From: a virus
DNA length: 23,779 nt
Reading direction: 5' to 3' (one strand)
Virus record (IMG/VR): IMGVR_UViG_3300020474_000113
Location: 1 to 23,779 of that record
A model generated the notes under the pieces. It was not told the DNA's origin, ran no database searches, and saw only the letters and a list, made by a program, of their open reading frames with translations. Position 1 is the stretch's first letter; every line of letters starts with the position of its first letter. Shown here in pieces: positions 1-5,465 of the stretch. Made by a program: the position numbers and the translations under genes.

Positions 1-710
1 CTACAGATATCCTCTGCTTGGAACTCAATGGTTTCAAAGGATGGCATGTTATTAATGACCCTCATGAAGTCTACAATACCATTCTTCTCAGCTGTCTTTG
101 TGAGGTCAGTTTGAGTAGCGTCACCACAGAAGTAAATCTTAGAATTCTCACCCACCCTAGTGATAATACTATCAAGTTCATGGAAGTTCAGATTCTGAAA
201 CTCATCGATGATCAAGATGGCGTTATCAAATGTAGTACCACGAATGAATGATGTACTCCAGAAACTAATAGTTCCTTGTGCCTTGAGATTGGCATACAAC
301 ATCTCAAAAGAATTATCATCTGGCATCTCGAACATGTACTTCACCATATTTTTATATGGTATCTGGTACAGAGATGACTTGTCCTCATGGTCACCTGGAA
401 GGAAACCGATCTCCCTGGTAGCCACAAGGGATCTGACGATATAGATCTTCTCGTAGGGTGTCTTAGGGTCTAGAACGTCCAGAAGGGCGTTGTAGAGGGT
501 GATAAAGGTCTTACCTGTACCAGCCACACCATAGGCTACAAGATTCTGATCCTTCCCATACTCCTTGAAGAACTTTTCTTGATTGTCCGTGAGTGGTTCA
601 ATCTTTTTAATATAATCAAGGTTGATTGGTTTCTTCCTTTTCATTGCCCTATTACTTGTACCAAATGGAACAGGGTTTGTACCAATACCGGACTTACTCT
701 TTCTAGGCAT
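1..710 (-). CDS. phoH: PhoH-like ATPase (3' end beyond window)
   Basis: The frame starts at ATG 708-710 and stays open to the window edge, giving 236 residues of the N-terminal part. Residues 61-68 read GVAGTGKT, a Walker A motif, and ILIIDE at about 165-170 is a Walker B motif. FCGDATQTDL near 194-203 matches the conserved motif after Walker B in the PhoH family (P-loop ATPases related to the SF1 helicase fold). phoH is among the most common genes of T4-like cyanophages. It carries the name of an E. coli phosphate-starvation gene, but its role in phages is unproven. Only six bases separate it from the next gene upstream, so it is probably the last or near-last gene of a polycistronic transcript. 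No odd residues are seen in the visible part. The C-terminus cannot be judged. Confidence 0.93.
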   Translation of the reverse strand, partial: MPRKSKSGIGTNPVPFGTSNRAMKRKKPINLDYIKKIEPLTDNQEKFFKEYGKDQNLVAYGVAGTGKTFITLYNALLDVLDPKTPYEKIYIVRSLVATREIGFLPGDHEDKSSLYQIPYKNMVKYMFEMPDDNSFEMLYANLKAQGTISFWSTSFIRGTTFDNAILIIDEFQNLNFHELDSIITRVGENSKIYFCGDATQTDLTKTAEKNGIVDFMRVINNMPSFETIEFQAEDIC

Positions 711-716
711 ATTCAA

Positions 717-968
717 TCAATCGTAATGTTTCAGGTTTGACCCTGGTTGTTGCTTAGCTTTTCCAATAACATCTTTCCACCCAGGATGTTTAGTATAAAG
801 TTTACCAAGTGGATCTCCCATTTCAATTCCAAGTTTGGGAGAATTCTCTGGAGTATAATATCTCGACCAGTCTGGATTATCTTTTCTCCACTGGTCCCAA
901 TCATGAATACTCATCACAACTTCTTTGGTTTCCCCAGTTTCGTTGTGTTTCACAGGATATGTAGCCAT
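717..968 (-). CDS. Small conserved cyanophage protein, FmdB-like family without zinc knuckles
   Basis: An 83-residue soluble protein. Its N-terminal pattern (ATYPVKHNETGETKEVVMSI, then DNPDW) follows the layout of the small FmdB-like phage proteins: a short beta hairpin, then a helix starting MSI. The Cys pairs that bind zinc in the bacterial members are absent. The C-terminal part (KLYTKHPGWKDVIGKAKQQ) resembles the GFRDVLKHMKKK-type tails I know from T4-like phage relatives. The ATG has a good ribosome site (GAGG five bases upstream), and an AATAAATA late-promoter-like motif lies 22 bases upstream. It could therefore be made late and be a minor virion or assembly protein. Family membership is from recalled sequence patterns, and the function is unknown. 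Confidence 0.8.
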   Translation of the reverse strand: MATYPVKHNETGETKEVVMSIHDWDQWRKDNPDWSRYYTPENSPKLGIEMGDPLGKLYTKHPGWKDVIGKAKQQPGSNLKHYD

Positions 969-989
969 TACTACCTCATAGTGTTTTTA

Positions 990-997
990 TATTTATT
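990..997 (-). promoter_or_regulatory. Candidate late promoter (AATAAATA)
   Basis: The minus strand reads AATAAATA 22 bases before the ATG at 968. This is the T4 gp55-type late element TATAAATA with the first T changed. The same octamer recurs at other gene boundaries in this window, always 20-46 bases before a start codon, and the stop codon of thyX overlaps it. Confidence 0.5.
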
Positions 998-1649
998 ACC
1001 AGTCCATAGCCTCTGCAATGGAAGGGAATTGATCAATAAAGATCTTCTTACATCCATTTGCAATGTCCATGTGTTCTTTCTGAGTTCCATTAGAGGCTCT
1101 CAGATCGATATAATGTAACCAACTGCGAACTGATCCTGTCATGTAAAGTTTAGTTGGTGTAGCCAAAGGTAATACAAAACGTGCACATTCCTTTGCCACG
1201 CCTGCCTCTAACATCTGTTGGTAAAGAGAGTTGGCTGAACTAAACAGAGTAATCATCTGTCTGTTCAGTTTGTCTACAATCTCAGGATCAAGATCATCAA
1301 TAGAGTTCTGACGATTCTTATCATCCTGACGACGAAGTTCTGGTAGTTCAATCTCACCTAAGAAGGATGTTGATGCATACCTCTGTGAAAATTCTTGAAA
1401 TGTAAACGAACGGTGGCGCAGGATCTGTGCTGCTATACCACGATTGGTAGTGATCTCAAGAGTCATGAACGCCTGTTCAAAGATACTCCAGTGTTGATGT
1501 TTGATACAATACTTAAGTAGACCAGAAAACTTTTCATTATCCTGGTTGTTTGGATTACTCACCCTAGCACAATATGCTATATGTTTTTCAGCATCGGGTG
1601 TAACCGATACCAATTTAGCTCCGGGTTTCATCTTCTCTTTTGGTTCCAT
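996..1649 (-). CDS. thyX: Flavin-dependent thymidylate synthase
   Basis: ThyX makes dTMP from dUMP using methylene-tetrahydrofolate and FAD. The signature RHRx7S is intact: RHRSFTFQEFSQR, at residues 78-90 with this start. The conserved C-terminal block (LPLATPTKLYMTGSVRSW...IDLR) is also present. The frame is open to 1733, but the first 28 residues there run through the upstream zinc-ribbon frame and look non-family. The ATG at 1647-1649 has AGAAGGA about six bases upstream and gives 217 residues, a normal ThyX length. A second ATG (1629-1631, MKPGAKLVSV) is also possible. The gene is widespread in cyanophages, where it supports phage DNA synthesis. It overlaps the preceding frame by 35 bases, consistent with coupling. 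Confidence 0.95.
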   Translation of the reverse strand: MEPKEKMKPGAKLVSVTPDAEKHIAYCARVSNPNNQDNEKFSGLLKYCIKHQHWSIFEQAFMTLEITTNRGIAAQILRHRSFTFQEFSQRYASTSFLGEIELPELRRQDDKNRQNSIDDLDPEIVDKLNRQMITLFSSANSLYQQMLEAGVAKECARFVLPLATPTKLYMTGSVRSWLHYIDLRASNGTQKEHMDIANGCKKIFIDQFPSIAEAMDW

Positions 1650-1893
1650 TGGGTTTCCTTCTCGAATCACAGTTGTTACACCAGTATGAATAATTATACT
1701 TGAATCCTTCAACAATTTGAAAGAAGTTTTCATCTAATGGATATTCCGTTTTGCATTTAATGCAAACCCTTGTCTTCGGTTTTCCTGATTCTTTTAACTG
1801 ATTTGAGTTCTGACTTAATCCTTTGGTAAGCTTCTTCGGGAGTAATCCTACCAGCCAATTCCATTGCACAAATAATTTCAACTTGAATACCAA
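1615..1893 (-). CDS. CxxC-CxxC zinc-ribbon frame, start uncertain or frameshifted
   Basis: The convincing part is the C-terminal half: Cys44-x2-Cys47, 24 residues, then Cys72-x2-Cys75, with PLDENF between the knuckles and a basic tail. This is the layout of small phage zinc-finger proteins (CxxC..KPLDxF..CxxC), often found near HNH endonucleases. It has no ATG. The listed 5' end is a TTG, and upstream of about 1800 the frame overlaps the whole second half of the 59-residue gene 1757-1936, which looks like the real coding frame there. Either translation begins at a weak TTG or GTG inside that gene, or the two frames are one protein joined by a +1 frameshift (programmed, mutational or sequencing). 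The 3' end overlaps the thyX start. Confidence 0.5.
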   Translation of the reverse strand: MVFKLKLFVQWNWLVGLLPKKLTKGLSQNSNQLKESGKPKTRVCIKCKTEYPLDENFFQIVEGFKYNYSYWCNNCDSRRKPNGTKREDETRS

Positions 1894-1936
1894 ACAATCT
1901 TAGAGCCTTTTCGTAATCATTATTTAAATTGTACAT
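1757..1936 (-). CDS. 59-residue conserved-looking small protein
   Basis: The frame begins at ATG 1934-1936, sharing bases with the stop codon of the preceding gene (TAATG overlap). The product is acidic and helical: YEKALRLFGIQVEII, then a short turn, then ITPEEAYQRIKSELK. It has no Cys-pair motif or TM segment. The helix-turn-helix-like spacing and the ITPEEAYQRI segment look natural, and I believe similar short proteins occur in T4-like cyanophages, but no function is known. Its last about 45 codons overlap the zinc-ribbon frame in a different phase, so the two may be an overlapping pair or halves of one frameshifted gene. Confidence 0.65.
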   Translation of the reverse strand: MYNLNNDYEKALRLFGIQVEIICAMELAGRITPEEAYQRIKSELKSVKRIRKTEDKGLH

Positions 1937-2154
1937 TAATTAATATTTGAAAAATAAGTCTTAAAATAAGAATCTATACCATGGTGAATTTTATTTCCCT
2001 GACTCACCCAGGTATGAACACATTCGTAAATATCCTTGGTCGAGTAAGGTGCCTCTTCAATCCTTGCTCCACCATACTTATTTAGTAATATTGATAGGCA
2101 CTTCTGCCTAAGTTCCATTCGGTCATCAGAATACCGCCAATCTTTATTCATCAT
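1936..2154 (-). CDS. Hypothetical protein, 72 residues
   Basis: The frame is open to 2256, but the sensible start is the tandem ATG at 2149-2154 (MMNKDWRYSD). It overlaps the end of the preceding small gene (stop at 2144-2146), which suggests translational coupling. The product is soluble, with a helical middle (RMELRQKCLSILLNKYGG) and an aromatic C-terminal half (DIYECVHTWV..., SYFKTYF). No known domain is recognised. It sits in a run of short overlapping genes typical of cyanophage early or middle regions. Confidence 0.65.
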   Translation of the reverse strand: MMNKDWRYSDDRMELRQKCLSILLNKYGGARIEEAPYSTKDIYECVHTWVSQGNKIHHGIDSYFKTYFSNIN

Positions 2155-2305
2155 CTTCGAATACCTCGTCGTAATCTGGGAGTGGAGGAAGATCTTCTTC
2201 AAGTCTTGATGTGTATGCAGTCGTATCAGAGTACACTTCAGACTCCAAAGCATCAACTAAAAGTTTTAGATTTCTTACAATCATTTTTAGTTTGTCTTTA
2301 TCCAT
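2144..2305 (-). CDS. 53-residue acidic small protein
   Basis: Read from ATG 2303-2305: MDKDKLKMIVRNLKLLVDAL, then SEVYSD, an acidic proline-rich stretch and a FEDDE end. The basic amphipathic N-terminal helix followed by a strongly acidic tail matches a short hypothetical protein I associate with T4-like cyanophages. The function is unknown. The start codon directly follows the U-tract of the terminator at 2306-2331, and no Shine-Dalgarno sequence is possible in that tract. Translation must rely on read-through or processed transcripts and a weak initiation context, so the gene may be poorly expressed. The next gene starts inside its end. Confidence 0.65.
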   Translation of the reverse strand: MDKDKLKMIVRNLKLLVDALESEVYSDTTAYTSRLEEDLPPLPDYDEVFEDDE

Positions 2306-2331
2306 AAAAAAAGGGGGAGCTACCTCCCCCT
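2306..2331 (-). terminator. Rho-independent terminator
   Basis: On the minus strand GGGGGAG, loop GTAG, CTCCCCC is followed directly by seven T. The stem is perfect and GC-rich. It closes the two-gene transcript from the promoter at 2803-2831, 30 bases after the stop of the gene at 2361-2528. There is no T-tract on the other strand. Confidence 0.9.
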
Positions 2332-2360
2332 AGTATATCAGACATTTAAAACAATGTCAA

Positions 2361-2528
2361 TTATTTGATGTAAGTACGACCACGATAGCAAAAGGTGCCA
2401 TGGGTTTCACTTGACTTCACACAACGTGTAACATACTCAACACCACGATATGCGGTATGAGTAATCTGTGCGTCATGAAGAGCAGATGCTTTGTTGATCT
2501 GCTTCTTGATCATCTGAAGTGTGTTCAT
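2361..2528 (-). CDS. DUF4278-like small protein, 55 residues
   Basis: Read from ATG 2526-2528 with a strong ribosome site (AGGAG, seven bases upstream). The C-terminal half shows the two YRG boxes of the cyanobacterial/cyanophage DUF4278 type: TAYRGVEYVTR and HGTFCYRGRTY, joined by a short loop. The N-terminal part (LQMIKKQINKASALHDAQIT) is a helix. DUF4278 proteins are common in cyanobacteria and their phages and have no known role. It is co-transcribed with the gene just upstream and ends shortly before a strong terminator. Domain assignment rests on the visible YRG repeats, not on a search. Confidence 0.82.
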   Translation of the reverse strand: MNTLQMIKKQINKASALHDAQITHTAYRGVEYVTRCVKSSETHGTFCYRGRTYIK

Positions 2529-2570
2529 TGTGATACTCCTAAAGTAGTTGGTTTTTTAAGACCCGTTCCT

Positions 2571-2738
2571 TTAGTCGTTTGCGTCCCAATACCAATCACA
2601 TTGTGGTACAGAGTCCTTTATGGTCTCAACAAGCTCAATCTTAACATTATTGGAGAGACTTGCATTTGAATCAATTCTCAACATAATGGCATCGGCTTGC
2701 GTACATGTGAGTGTTGAATAGAATAGAAATTCAATCAT
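2571..2738 (-). CDS. Conserved small protein, 55 residues
   Basis: Starts at ATG 2736-2738 about 60 bases downstream of a consensus sigma70-type promoter. It reads MIEFLFYSTLTCTQADAIML, then NNVKIELVETIKDS and a CDWYWDAND end. The hydrophobic start with an early Cys could be a short export signal, and the rest is soluble. A similar short protein (MIEFL..LTC.QAD) is familiar from cyanophage genomes as a hypothetical. It is the first gene of a two-gene transcript with the DUF4278-like protein. Confidence 0.75.
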   Translation of the reverse strand: MIEFLFYSTLTCTQADAIMLRIDSNASLSNNVKIELVETIKDSVPQCDWYWDAND

Positions 2739-2796
2739 GGGATGAACGCTCCGTTCCGCGACTTACTTGCGTCAGACCTATGGTCTGATGAACGAC
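2739..2796 (-). promoter_or_regulatory. Structured 5' leader with two hairpins
   Basis: Between the inferred start of transcription and the ATG at 2738 the minus strand holds TCAGACC-ATA-GGTCTGA (plus 2772-2788, a perfect 7-bp stem) and GAACG-GAG-CGTTC (a perfect 5-bp stem). The GGAG ribosome site sits inside or beside the second loop, so folding could control initiation or protect the 5' end. Confidence 0.45.
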
Positions 2797-2802
2797 AGGT
2801 AC

Positions 2803-2831
2803 ATTATATACCCTCATTATTATTTAGTCAA
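2803..2831 (-). promoter_or_regulatory. Sigma70-type promoter TTGACT-17-TATAAT
   Basis: The minus strand carries TTGACT (2826-2831), exactly 17 bases, then a perfect TATAAT (2803-2808). Transcription would begin near 2796 and read the two short genes down to the terminator at 2306-2331. This is the form expected of an early phage promoter read by the unmodified host RNA polymerase. Confidence 0.88.
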
Positions 2832-2835
2832 GTCT

Positions 2836-3069
2836 TCATAAAAATCCACATTGACCTAGGTGTTGTAGTGTTTCTTTCATACTACCAATATGTTCATACC
2901 CAATAGAAACCTGTGGGTATGTTGCCTCTTCTCCAAACTCAGATACAAAGGCTCTCTGATCAAAATCTACATCCAAAATATACTCATGGAATTCACCATC
3001 AAGTGATCTGAGAAGAGAGGCCATCCTCTCACACTCTTGACTTCTGTTTGAATAGATTACTGCCTGCAT
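2836..3069 (-). CDS. Glutaredoxin-like protein lacking the first active-site Cys
   Basis: A 77-residue thioredoxin-fold protein of glutaredoxin size. The first strand (QAVIYSN) and helix, the cis-proline loop ATYPQV (Pro52) and the end segment HIGSMKETLQHL match the canonical glutaredoxin at 5465-5701. The redox motif aligns to Ser10-Gln-Glu-Cys13 in place of CPFC: the nucleophilic first Cys is Ser and only the second remains. It should not do normal dithiol chemistry. A binding or scaffolding role is possible, or divergence after duplication. Its start shares bases with the upstream stop (TGATG). Confidence 0.8.
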   Translation of the reverse strand: MQAVIYSNRSQECERMASLLRSLDGEFHEYILDVDFDQRAFVSEFGEEATYPQVSIGYEHIGSMKETLQHLGQCGFL

Positions 3070-3263
3070 CAGTTTTTCTCCTGTTGGTAGTGTTTGATTA
3101 TCCTTTCAGCTTGTTTCTTGTCTATACCACAAGGTGCATTCTTTAAACAGATAAGAATACATTCCTCATCCGTGATAGTAGGTTTAATAGTAAACCCCCA
3201 CTTATCATATTCGACACCAGAGGGAGCTTCTACATCATTAGCAATTCTAAAAAGGTCAGTCAC
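3069..3263 (-). CDS. Hypothetical protein, 64 residues, GTG start
   Basis: The frame is open to 3359, but the upper part lies inside the upstream gene. The GTG at 3261-3263 has GGAG six bases upstream and overlaps the upstream stop (GTGACTGA), so it is the likely start (TDLFRIANDVEAPSGVEYDK). A beta-rich middle is followed by TITDEECILICLKNAPCGI and a basic helix with QAERIIKHY. It has three Cys but no CxxC pair. No family is recognised. It is coupled at both ends to its neighbours. Confidence 0.72.
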   Translation of the reverse strand: MTDLFRIANDVEAPSGVEYDKWGFTIKPTITDEECILICLKNAPCGIDKKQAERIIKHYQQEKN

Positions 3264-3570
3264 GTTGTCTCCAGTCGTCAGGTTTGTCTTGTTGAAACCA
3301 GTTCTTAATATCGTCAGCACTATCGAATCCCGTTCTATGATTGGATGGGTCGGGATCACCTAGTCCCATCCGATTCATAAAATCATCCATACTACCTTCT
3401 TCGATACTCTGAGAGTGTTGGCGTCTTGCCATCTTCAACATTTCATTAGCAGATGTATTTGCCTTAGCCAGTTTCTGTGCCCAAACCATATCATCTAACT
3501 TTACTTCTTCACCATTAGCAATACACTTACAGATGAATTCTAATTTTAGTCTATACTGAGTAGAAAGCAT
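3256..3570 (-). CDS. Conserved T4-like cyanophage protein, 104 residues
   Basis: Soluble and charged, mostly helical at the N-terminus (TQYRLKLEFICKCIANGEEV, then WAQKLAKAN), followed by a GDPDPSNH turn and a C-terminal FNxxDxIxxWF-like helix ending DDWRQRD. The pattern ...WAxKLAKAN...GDPDPSNH...WF...DDWRQRD is one I associate with a conserved hypothetical of cyanomyoviruses. The function is unknown. An AATAAATA element lies 20 bases upstream of the ATG, so it may be a late gene. Confidence 0.8.
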   Translation of the reverse strand: MLSTQYRLKLEFICKCIANGEEVKLDDMVWAQKLAKANTSANEMLKMARRQHSQSIEEGSMDDFMNRMGLGDPDPSNHRTGFDSADDIKNWFQQDKPDDWRQRD

Positions 3571-3573
3571 ATA

Positions 3574-3774
3574 CTATTTCTCTTTCCAATATTTATTTGT
3601 AGAAAAATACAATTTATAGTATCTCTTCTTCATCTCCTCTAGAGTTTTCATATCCTCACCAAACCCCATATACTTTAGAAGTTGATAGGATCCTTCCAGA
3701 TCACTAATCAACCTCAGGATATTAGCAGGATGTTTTTCCAGTCCACCAAATTGATAATCAGAATCCTGACTCAT
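3574..3774 (-). CDS. Hypothetical protein, 66 residues
   Basis: MSQDSDYQFGGLEKHPANIL starts at the ATG just inside the end of the upstream gene (stop at 3758-3760). An in-frame ATG four codons earlier is possible. The middle (LRLISDLEGSYQLLKYMGFG) and the C-terminal basic-aromatic stretch (KKRYYKLYFS) look like a two-helix protein. There is no recognised domain. The last codons contain the AATAAATA motif that may promote the next gene. Confidence 0.65.
   Translation of the reverse strand: MSQDSDYQFGGLEKHPANILRLISDLEGSYQLLKYMGFGEDMKTLEEMKKRYYKLYFSTNKYWKEK
3590..3597 (-). promoter_or_regulatory. Candidate late promoter (AATAAATA) in the end of a gene
   Basis: The octamer AATAAATA on the minus strand lies 20 bases before the ATG at 3570, inside the last codons of the preceding gene. 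The spacing equals that of the other copies (990-997, 4691-4698, 6500-6507). Being in coding sequence makes it less certain. Confidence 0.38.
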
Positions 3775-3946
3775 GAGCTTCATCAATCATCTTAGATACA
3801 ATCTCTTCATTACCATCCATAGTCTTGACTGCAAACAGACTTGACTTCTGATACTTCTTAATCTTCTTATACTTCTTGACGAGTGCCTGAACCTCATCAG
3901 GATTCATATTAAGACCTTCGAAGTTGATATCAAAACCATTACTCAT
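3758..3946 (-). CDS. Hypothetical protein, 62 residues
   Basis: Start chosen at the ATG overlapping the upstream stop region (MSNGFDINFEGLNMNPDEVQ); earlier in-frame Met codons lie inside the upstream gene. A very basic helix (VQALVKKYKKIKKYQKSS) is followed by a short beta segment (LFAVKTMDG) and an acidic helix. It could bind nucleic acid, but only the charge suggests this. It is part of the coupled small-gene string. Confidence 0.65.
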   Translation of the reverse strand: MSNGFDINFEGLNMNPDEVQALVKKYKKIKKYQKSSLFAVKTMDGNEEIVSKMIDEAHESGF

Positions 3947-4193
3947 CTGTCTTACCATTCCATAGTTTAGGGTTCGCTGTTCCAGCACTCTGAGTAATAC
4001 TAATCAATCCTTTCTTGTACTTGTCGTAGTACCGATCAAAGATATCTACGACCTTGATGGACTGGACAACATCATACTTTGTCTCACCACCTTCCACATA
4101 AGTTACAAGATAGGCATTGTTAGGGAGACTCCTATCTTTTGCCTTGGTTGAATCACAATTCTCGAAAATGAATCTCACCTTCTCTTTAGTCAT
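3939..4193 (-). CDS. Hypothetical protein, 84 residues
   Basis: The frame is open to 4211, but the ATG at 4191-4193 (MTKEKVRFIFENCDS) shares bases with the upstream stop (TGATG), and a GGGGAGG ribosome site lies about nine bases before it. The product is alpha/beta and soluble: NNAYLVTYVEGGETKYDVV, then a lysine/tyrosine-rich helix (FDRYYDKYKKG) and a polar tail. No motif of a known enzyme is seen. Co-expression with the DUF6433-like gene upstream is strongly suggested by the overlap. Confidence 0.75.
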   Translation of the reverse strand: MTKEKVRFIFENCDSTKAKDRSLPNNAYLVTYVEGGETKYDVVQSIKVVDIFDRYYDKYKKGLISITQSAGTANPKLWNGKTDE

Positions 4194-4660
4194 CAAGAGC
4201 GGCCTCCCCATTGGATGTCAGGAAATGCTTTTGATACATTGTCCTTAGTAATTTTGTATTTGGATGTAAGGTTACCATCCTTAACCAAACAGATGATTTC
4301 TGCCTCGTCAGGATGTAGTCCCTCCAACATCTGAATAAACATTGACTCACGACGAGTCTTACTCAGTTTATCATTACCACCTTTCACAAAGTGATAAAGG
4401 TTTTTCCATTCTTTACGAAGTGATGTGTGATCTGTACCGATAGGTACTTCATTCTTATTGAAGGGTACTTCACCTTCTGGTAACAAACTCAAAACAGTTT
4501 CGTCAAAGTTCCAGATCAAAATAGAAGTAAGTCCATCGTTACGATACTTCTGAAGTACTTCTACTTTCTTTGCAACACTTTTCTGTTTCGATGCTTCCGC
4601 AAGAATCTCATGAACGAAAGCGTTAGCTGGAAGCTCTTTAGTCTTTGTTGATGTAGCCAT
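4193..4660 (-). CDS. Conserved cyanophage protein, DUF6433-like, 155 residues
   Basis: Soluble and mostly helical. N-terminal residues about 10-40 (ANAFVHEILAEASKQKS, KKVEVLQKY), a central LIWNFDETVLSLLPEGEVPF, a basic KLSKTRRESMF helix, and the C-terminal signature LEGLHPDEAEIICLVKDG...YKITKD...AFPDIQWG. This signature is the one I recall for the DUF6433 family of T4-like phages of marine cyanobacteria. The function is unknown. It follows one of the few real gaps in the region, which carries an AATAAATA late-promoter-like motif 31 bases upstream, so it may be produced late and be a head or assembly factor. The family name is from memory. Confidence 0.82.
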   Translation of the reverse strand: MATSTKTKELPANAFVHEILAEASKQKSVAKKVEVLQKYRNDGLTSILIWNFDETVLSLLPEGEVPFNKNEVPIGTDHTSLRKEWKNLYHFVKGGNDKLSKTRRESMFIQMLEGLHPDEAEIICLVKDGNLTSKYKITKDNVSKAFPDIQWGGRS

Positions 4661-4690
4661 AGTAATTAGGTTTCTCGTTTCAGTATAGTA

Positions 4691-4698
4691 TATTTATT
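4691..4698 (-). promoter_or_regulatory. Candidate late promoter (AATAAATA)
   Basis: AATAAATA on the minus strand, 31 bases before the ATG at 4660 and directly after a stop codon. The surrounding ATACTATACTG also gives a weak sigma70 -10 (TATACT), but no good -35 lies 17 bases before it. Confidence 0.5.
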
Positions 4699-4932
4699 TC
4701 ACTCGTTCAATGGTCCGTCACTGCTGTTAAAATCCTCAGGGTTTTCAAACCTAAGGGCAAATATCTCATCAGCAATAATGTTTCCATGTTCATCAAACAT
4801 CTCTGGGTGCATTGGAACAAACTTTGAATCTCTCTGTATTACATACTCTTTTGCAATCCATCCAACGATAGACCCGAGTACCAAGAACATTAGTGAAAAT
4901 AGTGCACTGAATGTAAGTGTGATTGCCAACAT
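4699..4932 (-). CDS. One-TM membrane protein, 77 residues
   Basis: The ATG at 4930-4932 has an excellent ribosome site (AGGAGG, six bases upstream); the longer open frame would start inside the preceding gene. Residues about 1-26 form one TM segment (ITLTFSALFSLMFLVLGSIV) followed by GWIAKEYV. The soluble part has HPEMFDEHGNIIADEIFALR and an acidic end. This pattern (TM, GWIA, then HPEMFDxxGNxIADE) is a conserved hypothetical of T4-like cyanophages. It probably sits in the inner membrane with an outward N-terminus and cytoplasmic tail. Its role is unknown; lysis control or membrane attachment is conceivable but not shown. Confidence 0.85.
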   Translation of the reverse strand: MLAITLTFSALFSLMFLVLGSIVGWIAKEYVIQRDSKFVPMHPEMFDEHGNIIADEIFALRFENPEDFNSSDGPLNE

Positions 4933-4933
4933 T

Positions 4934-5152
4934 TTATTCCTCCTGTTTTTTGATATCAAATATTATATCAAATGATAGATAGAAATCCCTTTTGAAAAGA
5001 GAAACCATCTTACCAAAATTAATTTGAAAAGTTTTTGGTTCTGGTTTTCTTCTCCTTCTTAGCAAAAGTTCTGCCCCTCTATCTGGATGAGGTTCATTGT
5101 TGATCTTGTTATTTAGAAGTTTTTCTCCTCCCTGATCTTTTTTCTTTTCCAT
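4934..5152 (-). CDS. Hypothetical basic protein, 72 residues
   Basis: Begins MEKKKDQGGEKL at the ATG at 5150-5152, 44 bases inside the end of the upstream gene, and stops one base before the next start. It has a hydrophilic lysine-rich N-terminus, a run of four Arg (LLLRRRRKP) and a C-terminal amphipathic beta segment (INFGKMVSLFKRDFYLSFDI). The alternating pattern at the end looks natural and could be a membrane- or protein-binding strand. No family is recognised. The long overlap makes the exact start uncertain. Confidence 0.55.
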   Translation of the reverse strand: MEKKKDQGGEKLLNNKINNEPHPDRGAELLLRRRRKPEPKTFQINFGKMVSLFKRDFYLSFDIIFDIKKQEE

Positions 5153-5465
5153 ACTGCCAGCAATCCTGTAAAATTTGCTCAAGAAAATTCTTGATCTTTC
5201 TTGCTTCTGGTTTACCTAAGTGTCCATAAGCCTCTCTCAATTGTTTGTGTTGATCATCGCTACCACCTTCAAGATAGTCTTCAAGATCATATATGGTTAG
5301 AGTGATACTCTTAGCAGTTTCACTCTCCAAAAAAGCATCAACATCTTTCTTTGTTGCTTTATTTGATTTTAATAGATCATACATGTTGAGCATAATCTTT
5401 CCATTCTTGAATACACAATCAATGGAACTCTCAACAATACTCTCTACTTCCCATATGTTATCCAT
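5109..5465 (-). CDS. Conserved cyanophage protein, 118 residues
   Basis: Soluble. N-terminal NIWEVESIVESSIDCVFKNG looks like a beta hairpin, followed by helices (MLNMYDLLKSNKATKKDVDA). The signature is LREAYGHLGKPEARKIKNFL, which I recall from a hypothetical protein family of cyanomyoviruses. The helix that follows (EQILQDCWQY) ends in a basic tail. Its start codon is adjacent to the stop of the glutaredoxin gene (stop at 5465-5467), so the two are coupled. Function is unknown. The RKIKNFLEQIL region is compatible with a nucleic acid or protein-binding helix. Confidence 0.78.
   Translation of the reverse strand: MDNIWEVESIVESSIDCVFKNGKIMLNMYDLLKSNKATKKDVDAFLESETAKSITLTIYDLEDYLEGGSDDQHKQLREAYGHLGKPEARKIKNFLEQILQDCWQYGKEKRSGRRKTSK

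Noticed and set aside
747-1118. 123-residue plus-strand frame
   Set aside because: Lies across two well-supported minus genes (the FmdB-like protein and thyX), with no ribosome site or motif; it is a shadow.
1650-1733. Longer thyX start giving 245 residues
   Set aside because: The extra residues are the out-of-frame reading of the zinc-ribbon region and the internal ATG has the better ribosome site.
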